DNA of 64,000 nt from Bradyrhizobium sp. 1 (lineage in GTDB: Bacteria > Pseudomonadota > Alphaproteobacteria > Rhizobiales > Xanthobacteraceae), in NCBI RefSeq assembly GCF_023073315.1, contig NZ_JADPJH010000014.1:471952-535951 (forward strand). Direction: 5' to 3'. The notes beneath the pieces are model-generated. The model was not told the DNA's origin. It ran no database searches and was given only the letters and a program-made list of their open reading frames with translations. This document shows, piece after piece, positions 24,692-32,809 of this stretch. The position numbers and the translations under genes are program-made. Position 1 is the stretch's first letter; each line of letters starts with the position of its first letter.

Positions 24692-25912
24692 ATGAAAGCC
24701 GATCTTCTCAAACGCGTCGCGGCCTCTGCACTCGCTCTCGCGCTGTCGATCCCGGCGGCACAGGCGCAGAAGAAATATGATGCCGGCGCCTCCGACGCCG
24801 AAATCAAGGTCGGCCAGACCGTGCCGCTGAGTGGTCCGGCCTCGGCCTATGCCGTGATCGGAAAGACCCAGGCCGCCTACATGAAGATGATCAACGACCA
24901 GGGCGGCGTGAACGGTCGTAAGGTTGAGCTGATCCAGTATGACGACGCCTATTCACCGCCGAAGACGGTGGAACAGACCCGCAGGCTGGTCGAGAGCGAC
25001 GAGGTGCTGCTGACATTCCAGATCATCGGCACCGCACCGAACGTCGCCGTACAGAAATATCTCAACGCCAAGAAGGTCCCGCAGCTGTTCGCGGCAACCG
25101 GCGCGGCGCGCTTCACCGACCCGAAGAACTTTCCTTGGACGATGGGCTTCAACCCGTCCTATCTCGTCGAGGGCCGAATTTACGCACAATATCTTCTGAA
25201 GAACCATCCGAACGCCAGGATCGGCGTGCTCTATCAGAACGACGACCTCGGCAAGGACTATCTCGCCGGCCTCAAGGCCGGTCTCGGCGACAAGGCGAAG
25301 ATGGTCGTGGCCGAGACCTCCTACGAGATCACGGAGCCGACGATCGACTCACAGATCCTGCGCCTGAAGGACGCCGGCGCCGATGTGCTGTTCAGCGCCA
25401 CGACGCCGAAGCAGGCTGCGCAGGCGATCAAGAAGGTTGCGGAGATCGGCTGGAAGCCGCTGCACATCATCGACATCAACGCTTCCTCGGTCAGCGCGGT
25501 GCTGAAGCCCGCCGGGCTCGACAACGCCAAGGGGGTCGTCAGCGTCGGCTACGTCAAGGATTCCGCCGATCCCGAATGGAAGGACGATGCCGGCATGAAG
25601 CGCTATCTCGCCTTCATGGCGAAGTATTATCCTGATGGTGACAAGGATTCGAACCTGAACGTCTACGGCTACATCACCGCCCAGCTTCTGGTGCAGGTGC
25701 TGAAGCAATGCGGCGACGATCTCACCCGCGAGAACGTGATGCGCCAGGCCGCCAGCCTCAAAAACATCGAACTCGACCTGACGCTGCCGGGAATCTCGGT
25801 GACGACGACGCCGACCGATTACCGCGTCAACAAGCAGTTCCAGATGGTGCAGTTCGACGGCCAGCACTGGCAGAAGCTCGGCGGCATCGTGACGGACGAA
25901 GCGAAGGAGTAA
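24692..25912 (+). CDS. LivK-type branched-chain amino acid/organic ligand-binding protein
   Basis: A 406-residue periplasmic receptor of the type I fold used by Liv ABC transporters. A Sec signal peptide (about 1-25, ending in AQA) is followed by SDAEIKVGQTVPLSGPASAYAVIGK, GGVNGRKVELIQYDD and IGVLYQNDDLGKDYLAGL, all family landmarks. I start at ATG 24692, six bases after AGGGA. No permease or ATPase genes follow, so it must use a transporter encoded elsewhere. Aromatic or aliphatic acid ligands are typical for such orphans in rhizobia; none can be assigned. Confidence 0.88.
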   Translation: MKADLLKRVAASALALALSIPAAQAQKKYDAGASDAEIKVGQTVPLSGPASAYAVIGKTQAAYMKMINDQGGVNGRKVELIQYDDAYSPPKTVEQTRRLVESDEVLLTFQIIGTAPNVAVQKYLNAKKVPQLFAATGAARFTDPKNFPWTMGFNPSYLVEGRIYAQYLLKNHPNARIGVLYQNDDLGKDYLAGLKAGLGDKAKMVVAETSYEITEPTIDSQILRLKDAGADVLFSATTPKQAAQAIKKVAEIGWKPLHIIDINASSVSAVLKPAGLDNAKGVVSVGYVKDSADPEWKDDAGMKRYLAFMAKYYPDGDKDSNLNVYGYITAQLLVQVLKQCGDDLTRENVMRQAASLKNIELDLTLPGISVTTTPTDYRVNKQFQMVQFDGQHWQKLGGIVTDEAKE

Positions 25913-25921
25913 GGGGCGTAC

Positions 25922-26413
25922 TCACCCCTTCATCCCGGCGACATACGCAGCCAGTTTGTCCAACGTCTGGTAGCCGTATTCGACGGCGCCGAAGCCGATC
26001 ATGCCGTCGCGCTGCGCGGTGCTCGAGGCCAGTTGCCGCATCATCAGCACCGTCTTGCCGTTGCTCTGCTCGGCAAAGGTGACGGTGAAGCGGAACATGC
26101 CGGGATCCTCGTCCTGGTCGACGCCGTGGTCCATCTCCATCAGCGAGGGCCGCTCGATGCGGCGGAAGCGCATGCGGTTCGGATAGACCGTGCCGTCCGG
26201 CCCGATCATGTTGAAGCGCCAGACACCGCCAACCCGCACGTCGATCTCGAAGGTCTCGAGCTTGAAGCCTTTCGGCCCGAACCATTGCGGCAGATGCTTT
26301 GGATCGGACCACGCCTCGAACACCAGATCGCGCGGCGCGTCGATCACGCGCGACATCACGATCTCGCGGTCGAGGGACCATTGCGACAGAGCGGGGTTGG
26401 CAGCATTCGTCAT
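25922..26413 (-). CDS. SRPBCC/AHSA1-like domain protein
   Basis: A 163-residue protein of the START-like Bet v1 fold. The conserved opening VIDAPRDLVFEAWSDPKHLPQWFGPKGF and the GGVWRFNMIGPDG strand are typical for the AHSA1 family. Its ATG overlaps the stop of the ArsR gene by one base (TGATG), so the two are translated together. ArsR-SRPBCC pairs are frequent and the enzyme-like protein is probably the regulated partner; ligand and activity are unknown. Confidence 0.88.
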   Translation of the reverse strand: MTNAANPALSQWSLDREIVMSRVIDAPRDLVFEAWSDPKHLPQWFGPKGFKLETFEIDVRVGGVWRFNMIGPDGTVYPNRMRFRRIERPSLMEMDHGVDQDEDPGMFRFTVTFAEQSNGKTVLMMRQLASSTAQRDGMIGFGAVEYGYQTLDKLAAYVAGMKG

Positions 26414-26820
26414 CACTCAGAACCTTTCCGTTTGGTTGTCTTGTCGGTTTTCTTGTCGGTTTTTCTGGACGGCCGCTTGGCGGCCTCCCTCTCTTTCTTG
26501 AGCTTCATCACGTAAGCTTCGAACCGGTCGAGCCGCGCCTCCCAGATCGCGCGCTGCTGCTGGAACCAGTCCTCTGCGCCAACCAGCGCGTCGGGGCTGA
26601 GACGACAGGTGCGCACGCGGCCGGATTTCTCCGACTGAACGAGCCCGCTCGTCTCCAGCACATGGATGTGCTTCATGAAGCTCGGCAGCGCCATGTCGAA
26701 GGGGTCGGCGAGTTCCCCGACCGATGCCTCGCCCACGCAAAGCCGCATCACGATCGCCCGCCGGGTCGGATCGGCAAGGGCCGCGAAGATATGGTCGAGG
26801 TGGGATAATTGGTTAGCCAT
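26413..26820 (-). CDS. ArsR-type winged-helix repressor
   Basis: A 135-residue regulator. The helix-turn-helix (about 10-80) reads HIFAALADPTRRAIVMRLCVGEASVGELADPFDMALPSFMKHIHVLETSGLVQSEKSGRVRTCRL, the ArsR pattern of the subgroup that pairs with SRPBCC genes. There is no metal-binding CxC motif, so it probably senses something other than a metal. The C-terminal tail is lysine-rich. The start at 26820 is fixed by homology and by a promoter whose -10 ends seven bases before the ATG. Two identical-architecture operators surround that promoter, pointing to autorepression. Confidence 0.9.
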   Translation of the reverse strand: MANQLSHLDHIFAALADPTRRAIVMRLCVGEASVGELADPFDMALPSFMKHIHVLETSGLVQSEKSGRVRTCRLSPDALVGAEDWFQQQRAIWEARLDRFEAYVMKLKKEREAAKRPSRKTDKKTDKTTKRKGSE

Positions 26821-26877
26821 GAAGCTAACTATACACGGTGGACGACGGGCGTCAACAATTGTTAGCCGATCGGCTAA
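26812..26877 (-). promoter_or_regulatory. ArsR promoter flanked by two TTAGC-N6-GCTAA operators
   Basis: On the minus strand TTGACG (26850-26855), 16 bases and TATAGT (26828-26833) precede the ATG at 26820, giving a leader of zero or one base. The perfect palindrome TTAGCCGATCGGCTAA (26862-26877) lies upstream of the -35. A second TTAGC-N6-GCTAA copy (26813-26828) covers the start codon and touches the -10. Centres are 49 bases apart. Repressor binding is inferred. Confidence 0.72.
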
Positions 26878-26989
26878 GTTAAACTCCGTAGTCCGAATGG
26901 AACCGACAACGCGCAATCGTGAATTGGGACATCGCGCCCTCCCCGCTAAAAGAGAGCCGGGGGCGCACAAGCATGATTCATCAGAACAC

Positions 26990-28156
26990 GTGCCACCTGT
27001 TGTCACCTCATCCCCGATCACCCGGCGAACCTTCGCCCGGGCTGCGCTCGTTCCGCTTGCGGTCGCGCTTGGGCCACGGCGCGCGTCCGCGGATTCCGAC
27101 ATGATCGCGCAGATGCGCGACATCGTCGCCGCCGAACTCGCGCCGACCGTGACGCCGGACCAGCCGGGAGGCCTCGCCGCCGCGCTCTATGCCGGCCACC
27201 ATGTCGAGTTCTTCAACCACGGTTTTGCCGACGATACCACGCGGCGGCCGGTCACATCGGACACGCTGTTCAACCTCGGCTCGCTGCGCAAGCCGTTCGA
27301 GGCGTCACTGGTTGCGCTCGGCGCGCTCCGCGGCGAATTGCGGCTCGACGATCCCGTGCCGAAATATCTGCCCGAACTCACAGGCGACTATGTCCGCCGC
27401 GTCACCGTCGGCGAGCTCGCCACGCATACGTCGGGACTGTTGTTGCCGACCGACCATCCGCCCTGGCCGAACGAGCAATTTTCGCGGGCGCAGTTCATCG
27501 ACATGTTCAACGCCTGGAAGCCCGAGGCCGGCGAGGCGCCCGGCAAGCAGCGCCTCTACAGCCATGCCGGCTACGTGCTGCTGCAGCTCGTGCTCGAGCG
27601 CCGTTACGGCGCGCCGATCGCGACGCTGTTCGAGCAGCGCATCCTTGGGCCACTCGGCATGACCGCGACCTCCGTGCCGGAACGCGGCGAGGACAACCGC
27701 GCCGCCATGGACGCGGCCTGGATGCAGCGGGTCGCCCAGGGCTATTCGGACCAGGGCGTGGCGGTCGGCCCGATCGGCAACCAGCAGAGCTATTTTGACT
27801 TCCCCGGCACCGGCCAGATGTTCTCCTCAGCGCGGGATCTTTCGACCTTCATTGCGGCCTCAGTCGACGACCGTTCGATCGATCCGCATCTGCGCGAGGC
27901 GCTGCGGATGACGCAGCACGAGGCCTTCCGCATCGACGAGAAATTCGGGCAGGGCATGGCCTGGGAGACGGTGCATCTTCCCGACGCCATTGTCGTCGAC
28001 AAGCCGGGCGGCCTCAATAATGCCTCCGGCTATATCGGCCTCGTGCCGGCGCGGCGGATCGGCATCGTGCTGCTGGCCAATCGCGGCGAATACCCGCATG
28101 AGATCGCCCGCTACAAGATCCTGCCCGCGCTGGCAAGGCTCGTGGCTTCGCGCTGA
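26990..28156 (+). CDS. Class C beta-lactamase-like serine hydrolase
   Basis: A 388-residue exported enzyme. A twin-arginine signal (TRRTFARAALVPLAVALG) is followed by the penicillin-binding fold. Motif 1 is S98-L-R-K101 (SxxK), motif 2 is Y190-S-H (YxN expected) and motif 3 is K338-P-G-G (KTG expected). Surrounding sequence (SLRKPFEASLVALGALRGEL, LPELTGDYVRRVTVGELATHTSGL) is clearly AmpC-like. The altered second and third motifs make it uncertain whether it hydrolyses beta-lactams or is an esterase or peptidase. The GTG start is chosen because it gives a normal signal length; an ATG at 26897 is in frame. Divergent from the ArsR gene. Confidence 0.8.
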   Translation: MPPVVTSSPITRRTFARAALVPLAVALGPRRASADSDMIAQMRDIVAAELAPTVTPDQPGGLAAALYAGHHVEFFNHGFADDTTRRPVTSDTLFNLGSLRKPFEASLVALGALRGELRLDDPVPKYLPELTGDYVRRVTVGELATHTSGLLLPTDHPPWPNEQFSRAQFIDMFNAWKPEAGEAPGKQRLYSHAGYVLLQLVLERRYGAPIATLFEQRILGPLGMTATSVPERGEDNRAAMDAAWMQRVAQGYSDQGVAVGPIGNQQSYFDFPGTGQMFSSARDLSTFIAASVDDRSIDPHLREALRMTQHEAFRIDEKFGQGMAWETVHLPDAIVVDKPGGLNNASGYIGLVPARRIGIVLLANRGEYPHEIARYKILPALARLVASR

Positions 28157-28165
28157 ACGATGCAA

Positions 28166-28999
28166 TCAGAAGTGATAGTTCGCGCCGACGCGAACAACAT
28201 GAAAGTCGAGATCACTGAAGTGCGTGCCGATGGTCGAAGGCGTAGTACCAGCAAGCGCAGGCGCTGTTGAAACGATGTTACTGCTTCCGAGATTGACGTA
28301 GAGATACTCGGCCTTCAAGGAAACATTTTGCCAGGCGGCATACTCAAATCCGCCACCCACCGTGTATCCGGTCAATATCTTGGTCGTCGGTCCCGTGTAG
28401 CAGGCTACTGAAGCCGCGCAGACAGCGCTTACAGTGCCCCCGGCCACGGCGGTGAAACCTATTGTGTTGCTGAGAATGGAATCTTCGCGGACCGATCCGT
28501 AAGCCAAGCCGCCCGTACCGTAGACGAGCAGCTTGTTGGTCGCGAGCAATCCAGCGCGAGCGCGAAGCGTTCCGAACCATTCGACATTCTGCTGCGCTTC
28601 AATCTGCCCCGGTCGCCCAATGACCGCGTAAGGAGTCGCCGCCGATCCCTTAATGTCACTGCCCTGAAAATCCGCCTCAAGACCAATCAACCAATTCGGC
28701 GACACCTGCCAATTGTAACCAGCCTGCGCGCCGCCGAGAACACCTTTGACATCGTAGGCAACCGGCGCTGCGGCAGTACCGAGGTTTCCGATAATTGAAT
28801 TGGAGACAATGTCATTCGCAGTAAAGGTCGCAGTCGGATCATTGAACGCATAGCCAACGTTGAGGCCGCCATAGAAGCCGGTCCAGTTGTAGGCTGGCGC
28901 CATGACCGGCGTCTTGGTGTAATGCGCCGCGAGATCGGCCGCATGCACGGACGCGGTGCCCAAGGCAACTGAGACAACCGCCAGCAAATACTTCTTCAT
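28166..28999 (-). CDS. Outer-membrane beta-barrel protein (Omp25/RopB-like)
   Basis: A 277-residue outer-membrane protein with a Sec signal (MKKYLLAVVSVALGTASVHA). The mature part opens with NWTGFYGGLNVGYAF, the hallmark of rhizobial OmpA-like eight-stranded barrels, contains GAQAGYNWQ and GLEADFQGSDI, and ends in VVRVGANYHF with a terminal Phe required for barrel insertion. Such proteins give envelope stability or act as porins. AAGGA seven bases before the ATG fixes the start. About 290 bases follow upstream (29000-29289) with no gene; they presumably hold its promoter. Confidence 0.9.
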   Translation of the reverse strand: MKKYLLAVVSVALGTASVHAADLAAHYTKTPVMAPAYNWTGFYGGLNVGYAFNDPTATFTANDIVSNSIIGNLGTAAAPVAYDVKGVLGGAQAGYNWQVSPNWLIGLEADFQGSDIKGSAATPYAVIGRPGQIEAQQNVEWFGTLRARAGLLATNKLLVYGTGGLAYGSVREDSILSNTIGFTAVAGGTVSAVCAASVACYTGPTTKILTGYTVGGGFEYAAWQNVSLKAEYLYVNLGSSNIVSTAPALAGTTPSTIGTHFSDLDFHVVRVGANYHF

Positions 29000-29289
29000 T
29001 CCAATGTCCTTGCCCCACGCGATTGAGCTCGCGTTTTCGCATGCGCGCGGGTGGGAGCGATCCGGCGCAGAGTTGGGATAGGTGCCGCGCCGCCTCCCGT
29101 CTTGGACTGCGGCGAAGTTCACAGGGACTGTGACGTAGTTTGCGGCCCATCGCGTGCGAAGTGTAACCAGTGTGGCCGACGTGCCACACATCTGCCCTGC
29201 CGCGGCAGTGGCGCGCAACGCAGGCCCGCAACGCGCAACGGTGTCGCGTCAAGACAAAGCAGCGCCGACGCGATTCGATTCTGCCGGCC

Positions 29290-29994
29290 TCACACCGAGC
29301 GCGTCAGCCCGCCGTCGACGCGGATGTTCTGGCCGGTGATGTAGGCAGCACCCTCGGACGCCAGGAACGACACCGTCGCCGCGATCTCCTCGACCTTGCC
29401 GTAACGCTTCATCGGCACGCTGTCGCGGCGCGCGTCGAGCTGCGGCAGGCTGTCGATCCAGCCCGGCAGCACGTTGTTCATACGGATATTGTCGGCCGCA
29501 TGGGTGTCGGTGAAGATCTTTGTGAAGGCGGCAAGGCCGGCGCGGAACACCGCGGAGGTCGGGAACATCGCGCTCGGCTCGAACGCCCAGGCGGTCGAGA
29601 TGTTGATGATGGCGCCGGCCTTCTGGGCCTGCATCACCGGCGTCACCAGCCGGGTCGGACGGATCACGTTGAGCAGATAGGTATCGAGGCCCGTGTGCCA
29701 CTGCTCGTCGGTAATTTCGGTGATCGCCGCGCGTGGCCCGTGGCCGGCGCTGTTGACGAGCACGTCGATGCGTCCCCACTTGGCAAGCGCGCCGTCGACG
29801 AGGCGCTTCAGATCGTCGTTCGACTTGTTGGAGCCGGTGACGCCGAGGCCGCCGAGCTCGGCCGCGAGCGCCTCGCCCTTGCCGGAGGACGACAGGATCG
29901 CGACGCGAAATCCGTCGGCCGCGAGCCGCCGGGCAGCGCCCGCCCCCATACCACTGCCGCCGGCGGTGACGAGTGCGACCTTCTCTGCTGCCAT
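29290..29994 (-). CDS. SDR-fold protein with replaced catalytic residues
   Basis: A 234-residue short-chain dehydrogenase fold. The cofactor motif is TAGGSGMGAG, NSAG is present, and the family end ITGQNIRVDGGLTRSV is typical. The catalytic Ser is kept (Ser133 in NISTAWAF), but where the YxxxK motif should be the sequence is SAVFR: Ser147 replaces Tyr and Arg151 replaces Lys. Dehydrogenase activity by the normal mechanism is therefore doubtful. The ATG at 29994 has GGGA eight bases upstream. It is divergent from a GNAT acetyltransferase gene. Confidence 0.82.
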   Translation of the reverse strand: MAAEKVALVTAGGSGMGAGAARRLAADGFRVAILSSSGKGEALAAELGGLGVTGSNKSNDDLKRLVDGALAKWGRIDVLVNSAGHGPRAAITEITDEQWHTGLDTYLLNVIRPTRLVTPVMQAQKAGAIINISTAWAFEPSAMFPTSAVFRAGLAAFTKIFTDTHAADNIRMNNVLPGWIDSLPQLDARRDSVPMKRYGKVEEIAATVSFLASEGAAYITGQNIRVDGGLTRSV

Positions 29995-30093
29995 GATGAT
30001 CATCCCTGTGTTGAGGCGAGCCGCCGGCCCGGCCTATCATGAGGGCTTCTACAGCCAGACACGTCGGCTGGTCCACCGTCGAAGGCATCCGTC

Positions 30094-30933
30094 ATGAGCG
30101 ATTTGCAGATCCGCAATTTGCGCCCCGAGGAGATCTCCATCGCGATCGACTGGGCCGCCGCCGAGGGCTGGAATCCGGGCCTTGCGGACGCCGCCTGCTT
30201 CGCCATTCCCGACATCAAAGGCTTCTTCATCGGCGAGATCGACGGCGAGCCGGTCGCGACCATCTCCTGCGTCAATTACGATGATCGCTTCGCCTTCCTC
30301 GGCTTCTACATCGTGCGCGCGGAGCTTCGCGGCTCAGGCCACGGCCTGCGGATATGGAACGCGGCGGTCGCGCATGCAGGCTCGCGGGTGATCGGACTCG
30401 ACGGCGTCGTGGCGCAGCAGGACAATTACAAGAAATCCGGCTTCCAGTTGGCCTACGCCAATATCCGCTATGGCGGCACCGTCGCCGCGGCGCCAGCGCC
30501 CGCCGATGTCGTCGCGCTCGACAAAGTCCCGTTCGCGCTCGTGGAAGCCGACGACGCCACGGTCTTCCCCGCGCCGCGCAGCGCCTTCCTGCGCGCTTGG
30601 ATCAAGGCACCAGGCCATGTCGGCCGTGCGCTGCTGCGCGATGGCAGGCTTGCCGCCTGGGGCGTGATCCGGCGATGCCGGAGCGGCTACAAGATCGGCC
30701 CGCTCGTCGCCGACGATCGCGGCACGGCGGAGAAGATCGTGCAGGCGTTACTCGCAAGCACAGGCGGCGGCGAGATCTTTCTCGATGTCCCCGCGATCAA
30801 TGGCGAGGCCGTCGCGCTCGCGGAAGCGCTCGGGCTCAAGCCGGTGTTCGAGACGGCGCGAATGTATACGGGGCCGATTCCGACGCTGCGGATCGACCGT
30901 GTCTTTGGCGTAACCAGTTTCGAGCTCGGCTAG
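30094..30933 (+). CDS. GNAT acetyltransferase with YitH-like C-terminal domain
   Basis: A 279-residue cytosolic protein. The N-terminal GNAT domain (about 1-135) has the acetyl-CoA-binding part LGFYIVRAELRGSGHGLRIWNAAV. The C-terminal domain (about 150-275) resembles the second half of YitH-type acetyltransferases, with WGVIRRCRSGYKIGPLVADD and NGEAVALAEALGLKPVFETARMYTG. The substrate is unknown. Start and ribosome context (CATCCGTCATG) are weak but no other start fits. It stands alone, convergent with a secreted-protein gene. Confidence 0.85.
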   Translation: MSDLQIRNLRPEEISIAIDWAAAEGWNPGLADAACFAIPDIKGFFIGEIDGEPVATISCVNYDDRFAFLGFYIVRAELRGSGHGLRIWNAAVAHAGSRVIGLDGVVAQQDNYKKSGFQLAYANIRYGGTVAAAPAPADVVALDKVPFALVEADDATVFPAPRSAFLRAWIKAPGHVGRALLRDGRLAAWGVIRRCRSGYKIGPLVADDRGTAEKIVQALLASTGGGEIFLDVPAINGEAVALAEALGLKPVFETARMYTGPIPTLRIDRVFGVTSFELG

Positions 30934-30939
30934 CGCTGC

Positions 30940-31392
30940 TCAGTAGCAGCGCATGATGTTGACGGTGTGCTCGCCGCCACTGCGGCCGGGCACCGTCACC
31001 TGCTCGGTCGGACAGCTCGGCACATAGGGCCGGTCGGACGGCACCGCGTTCGGCGGGAAGCGATGGGTCCAGTCCCAGGGAACGTCATAGGTGTAGGTGT
31101 AGCGCACGTCGTTGGTAACGGGCTGTCCGATATCGACGAAGGGCTGGTTGTCGTTTCCTCCGCCGTAGTAGAACCCGCCGCCGCCCGGCCAATAGACCCA
31201 AGGCGTGTTGCGGCCGCGGAACCGGGCACCCGGTGCGATCGGCGGACGCGCCACCGCGCCGGGAGGCGCAGCAGTGGCCACGACGCCATGCGGCGCGGCG
31301 CCGCCGGGCCTGGCAAAACTGTCACTGGAGCTAAGGAGCAGCGCGGCTGCGCTGAGCGAGGCGACGAGCGCCCCATATGATCTGGACATCAT
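30940..31392 (-). CDS. Secreted Gly/Pro-rich protein of unknown function
   Basis: A 150-residue exported protein with a Sec signal (YGALVASLSAAALLLSSSDSFA). The mature part is low-complexity at first (PGGAAPHGVVATAAPPGAVARPP), then has WPGGGGFYYGGG and an aromatic, proline-rich C-terminal domain with two cysteines (PSCPTEQ and IMRCY) that may pair in the periplasm. No known family is recognised; similar small proteins are widespread in Bradyrhizobium. The start at 31392 is one of two adjacent ATG codons. Confidence 0.7.
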   Translation of the reverse strand: MMSRSYGALVASLSAAALLLSSSDSFARPGGAAPHGVVATAAPPGAVARPPIAPGARFRGRNTPWVYWPGGGGFYYGGGNDNQPFVDIGQPVTNDVRYTYTYDVPWDWTHRFPPNAVPSDRPYVPSCPTEQVTVPGRSGGEHTVNIMRCY

Positions 31393-31668
31393 GATACGCA
31401 CCAACTCGTTTCGGCGGCTCCCCACCGCACGCTAGGCCGGGCCGTCACCCACCCGCAAACGTATAATTAATTGTTGGTTAAGGCACGGGATTAACAGGGA
31501 ACAGGGTGCGGCAGAACGCGCGGGATTCCCGTCTCATTTCAGTTACTTCGTTCCAGGAAACAATGCTTCATAACTTGTTGATCGGAGTTGATCGCACCCG
31601 CCGCCGGAGTCCGGAACGCTCCCCCATCGCGGTCGTTGGCCCCGACAAGAAGCAAGGGAGCATCTTCA

Positions 31669-31953
31669 ATGCAGAACAAGTCAAAACTCCTCTGCCTGAT
31701 CACGGCGTCACTCGTCGCGGGCACAACGGCCGCGTCGGCACAGGGCTACGGCTGGAACGGACCGCGCGCCGGCTGGGACCGTACCGCTCCCGCCTATGAG
31801 CCGGTTCAGCCGCGCGCATACCATCCGGAAGCCACCGGGCGGTATGGCGCGCTCAACGGCTCCAATCACCCCGCGCCGAGTTCGACACAGGGCGATGTCG
31901 GCCCGGAAGGAAACAATAACGGCACACTGACCGGCGTCTATCGCAACTGGTAA
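31669..31953 (+). CDS. Small secreted protein of unknown function
   Basis: A 94-residue exported protein. The signal peptide SKLLCLITASLVAGTTAASA is followed by a Gly/Tyr/Asn/Pro-rich mature chain (YGWNGPRAGWDRTAPAYEP, GDVGPEGNNNGTLTG) without cysteines. AAGGGAG nine bases before the ATG supports the start. It converges on the curlin-like gene cluster and shares a terminator hairpin with it. Function unknown; low-complexity composition suggests an envelope or matrix component. Confidence 0.72.
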   Translation: MQNKSKLLCLITASLVAGTTAASAQGYGWNGPRAGWDRTAPAYEPVQPRAYHPEATGRYGALNGSNHPAPSSTQGDVGPEGNNNGTLTGVYRNW

Positions 31954-31968
31954 CGCCGCTCACGTCGA

Positions 31969-31997
31969 GGCCCATCGTCCGCCCGGGACGGTGGGCC
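31969..31997. terminator. Bidirectional hairpin terminator
   Basis: GGCCCATCGTCC (31969-31980) pairs with GGACGGTGGGCC (31986-31997) with a single G-T wobble and a five-base loop. It lies between the convergent 31669-31953 gene and the end of the curlin-like cluster. There is only a short T stretch on either side, so efficiency is uncertain. Confidence 0.65.
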
Positions 31998-32005
31998 TTC
32001 GCGCG

Positions 32006-32287
32006 TCAGCGGCCATGCTGCTTGCGCAGCCAGTCGAGCATGTCCTGCGCATTGCCGGTGCCCTGCGACACGATGGCGGTGTTTCCGCCGCTGCGCCGGT
32101 ACACCGTGGTGCGCCCGGGCTCTTTCTCGATCCTGACCTCGGCCTGCGCCGGATCGCCGCTTTGCGTAATCGCCGCCGTCCCGTTCTCGTCCTGAACCAC
32201 CGTGGTGTGGCCATCGCCGGCCCCGGCGGGTGCCATCGCGACCACGCCGATGAAACCTATTCCGGATGCGAGTAGGAGCAATCTCAT
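32006..32287 (-). CDS. Curlin-like secreted protein, divergent short member
   Basis: A 93-residue exported protein with a Sec signal (MRLLLLASGIGFIGVVAMAPAGA). The mature chain holds only a few curlin-like strands: TVVQDENGTAAITQSGDPAQAEV and NTAIVSQGTGNAQDML, which share the Q-x-(D/S)-G-x-(N)-x-A spacing of the genes upstream. It ends with a charged segment (DWLRKQHGR) and could be a nucleator, cap or accessory protein. GGAGG six bases upstream supports the start. It is the fifth and last gene of the cluster, 15 bases after the fourth. Confidence 0.68.
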   Translation of the reverse strand: MRLLLLASGIGFIGVVAMAPAGAGDGHTTVVQDENGTAAITQSGDPAQAEVRIEKEPGRTTVYRRSGGNTAIVSQGTGNAQDMLDWLRKQHGR

Positions 32288-32302
32288 GTCACACCTCCAT
32301 CA

Positions 32303-32764
32303 TCATCGACTGAACTGGAAGATCGCCAGCCAGTTGAAACGTCCGAACTGCCTCACCGCTCCACTGTTCATGTCGCCGATCTGAAGCAGGAGCGTATTGG
32401 TGGAGTTGCCGATCTGGGTGATGTCGGCGGTGTTGCTGAGACCGGACTGACCGACCGCCGCGTTGGTGGTGCCGCCCACCTGGATCACGTTGGCAAAATT
32501 GCGCGTGCCGTTCTGGATGATCGTGGCATCCACCGTTCCGGTGCCGCCGATCTGGATCACCCGCGCGATATTGACGCGGCTGTTCTCCTCGATCGTGACA
32601 GGCTGAACGTTGTCGCCGAATTGCACGATCGTCTCGATGCTCACGTTCCGGTTGGTCACGCTGCGCTGGACCGATCCAGCCGACGCCGGCGTCGCCGCGC
32701 CGAGGGCGGCAAAGAGCGCCGCCACGGCCAGAACCCGCTTCAAGGCCTCTCTGCCATATCGCAT
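32303..32764 (-). CDS. Curlin-repeat secreted protein
   Basis: A 153-residue exported protein. After the signal (VLAVAALFAALGAATPASA) come repeats of about 20-22 residues: IVQFGDNVQ, VIQIGGTGTVDA, VIQVGGTTNAAVGQSGLSNTADITQIGNSTNTLLLQIGDMNSGAV. The Q-x-G-x(2-3)-N-x-(A/T) core is that of curlin strands that stack into amyloid. It ends in aromatic FGRFNWLAIFQFSR, which is unlike CsgA and could anchor the fibre. It is fourth in the cluster, 45 bases after the preceding gene. Confidence 0.82.
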   Translation of the reverse strand: MRYGREALKRVLAVAALFAALGAATPASAGSVQRSVTNRNVSIETIVQFGDNVQPVTIEENSRVNIARVIQIGGTGTVDATIIQNGTRNFANVIQVGGTTNAAVGQSGLSNTADITQIGNSTNTLLLQIGDMNSGAVRQFGRFNWLAIFQFSR

Positions 32765-32809
32765 CGCGCTTCCCCGCTGGTTCCCGACGCCGATGAGTTC
32801 ACGCGCCTC

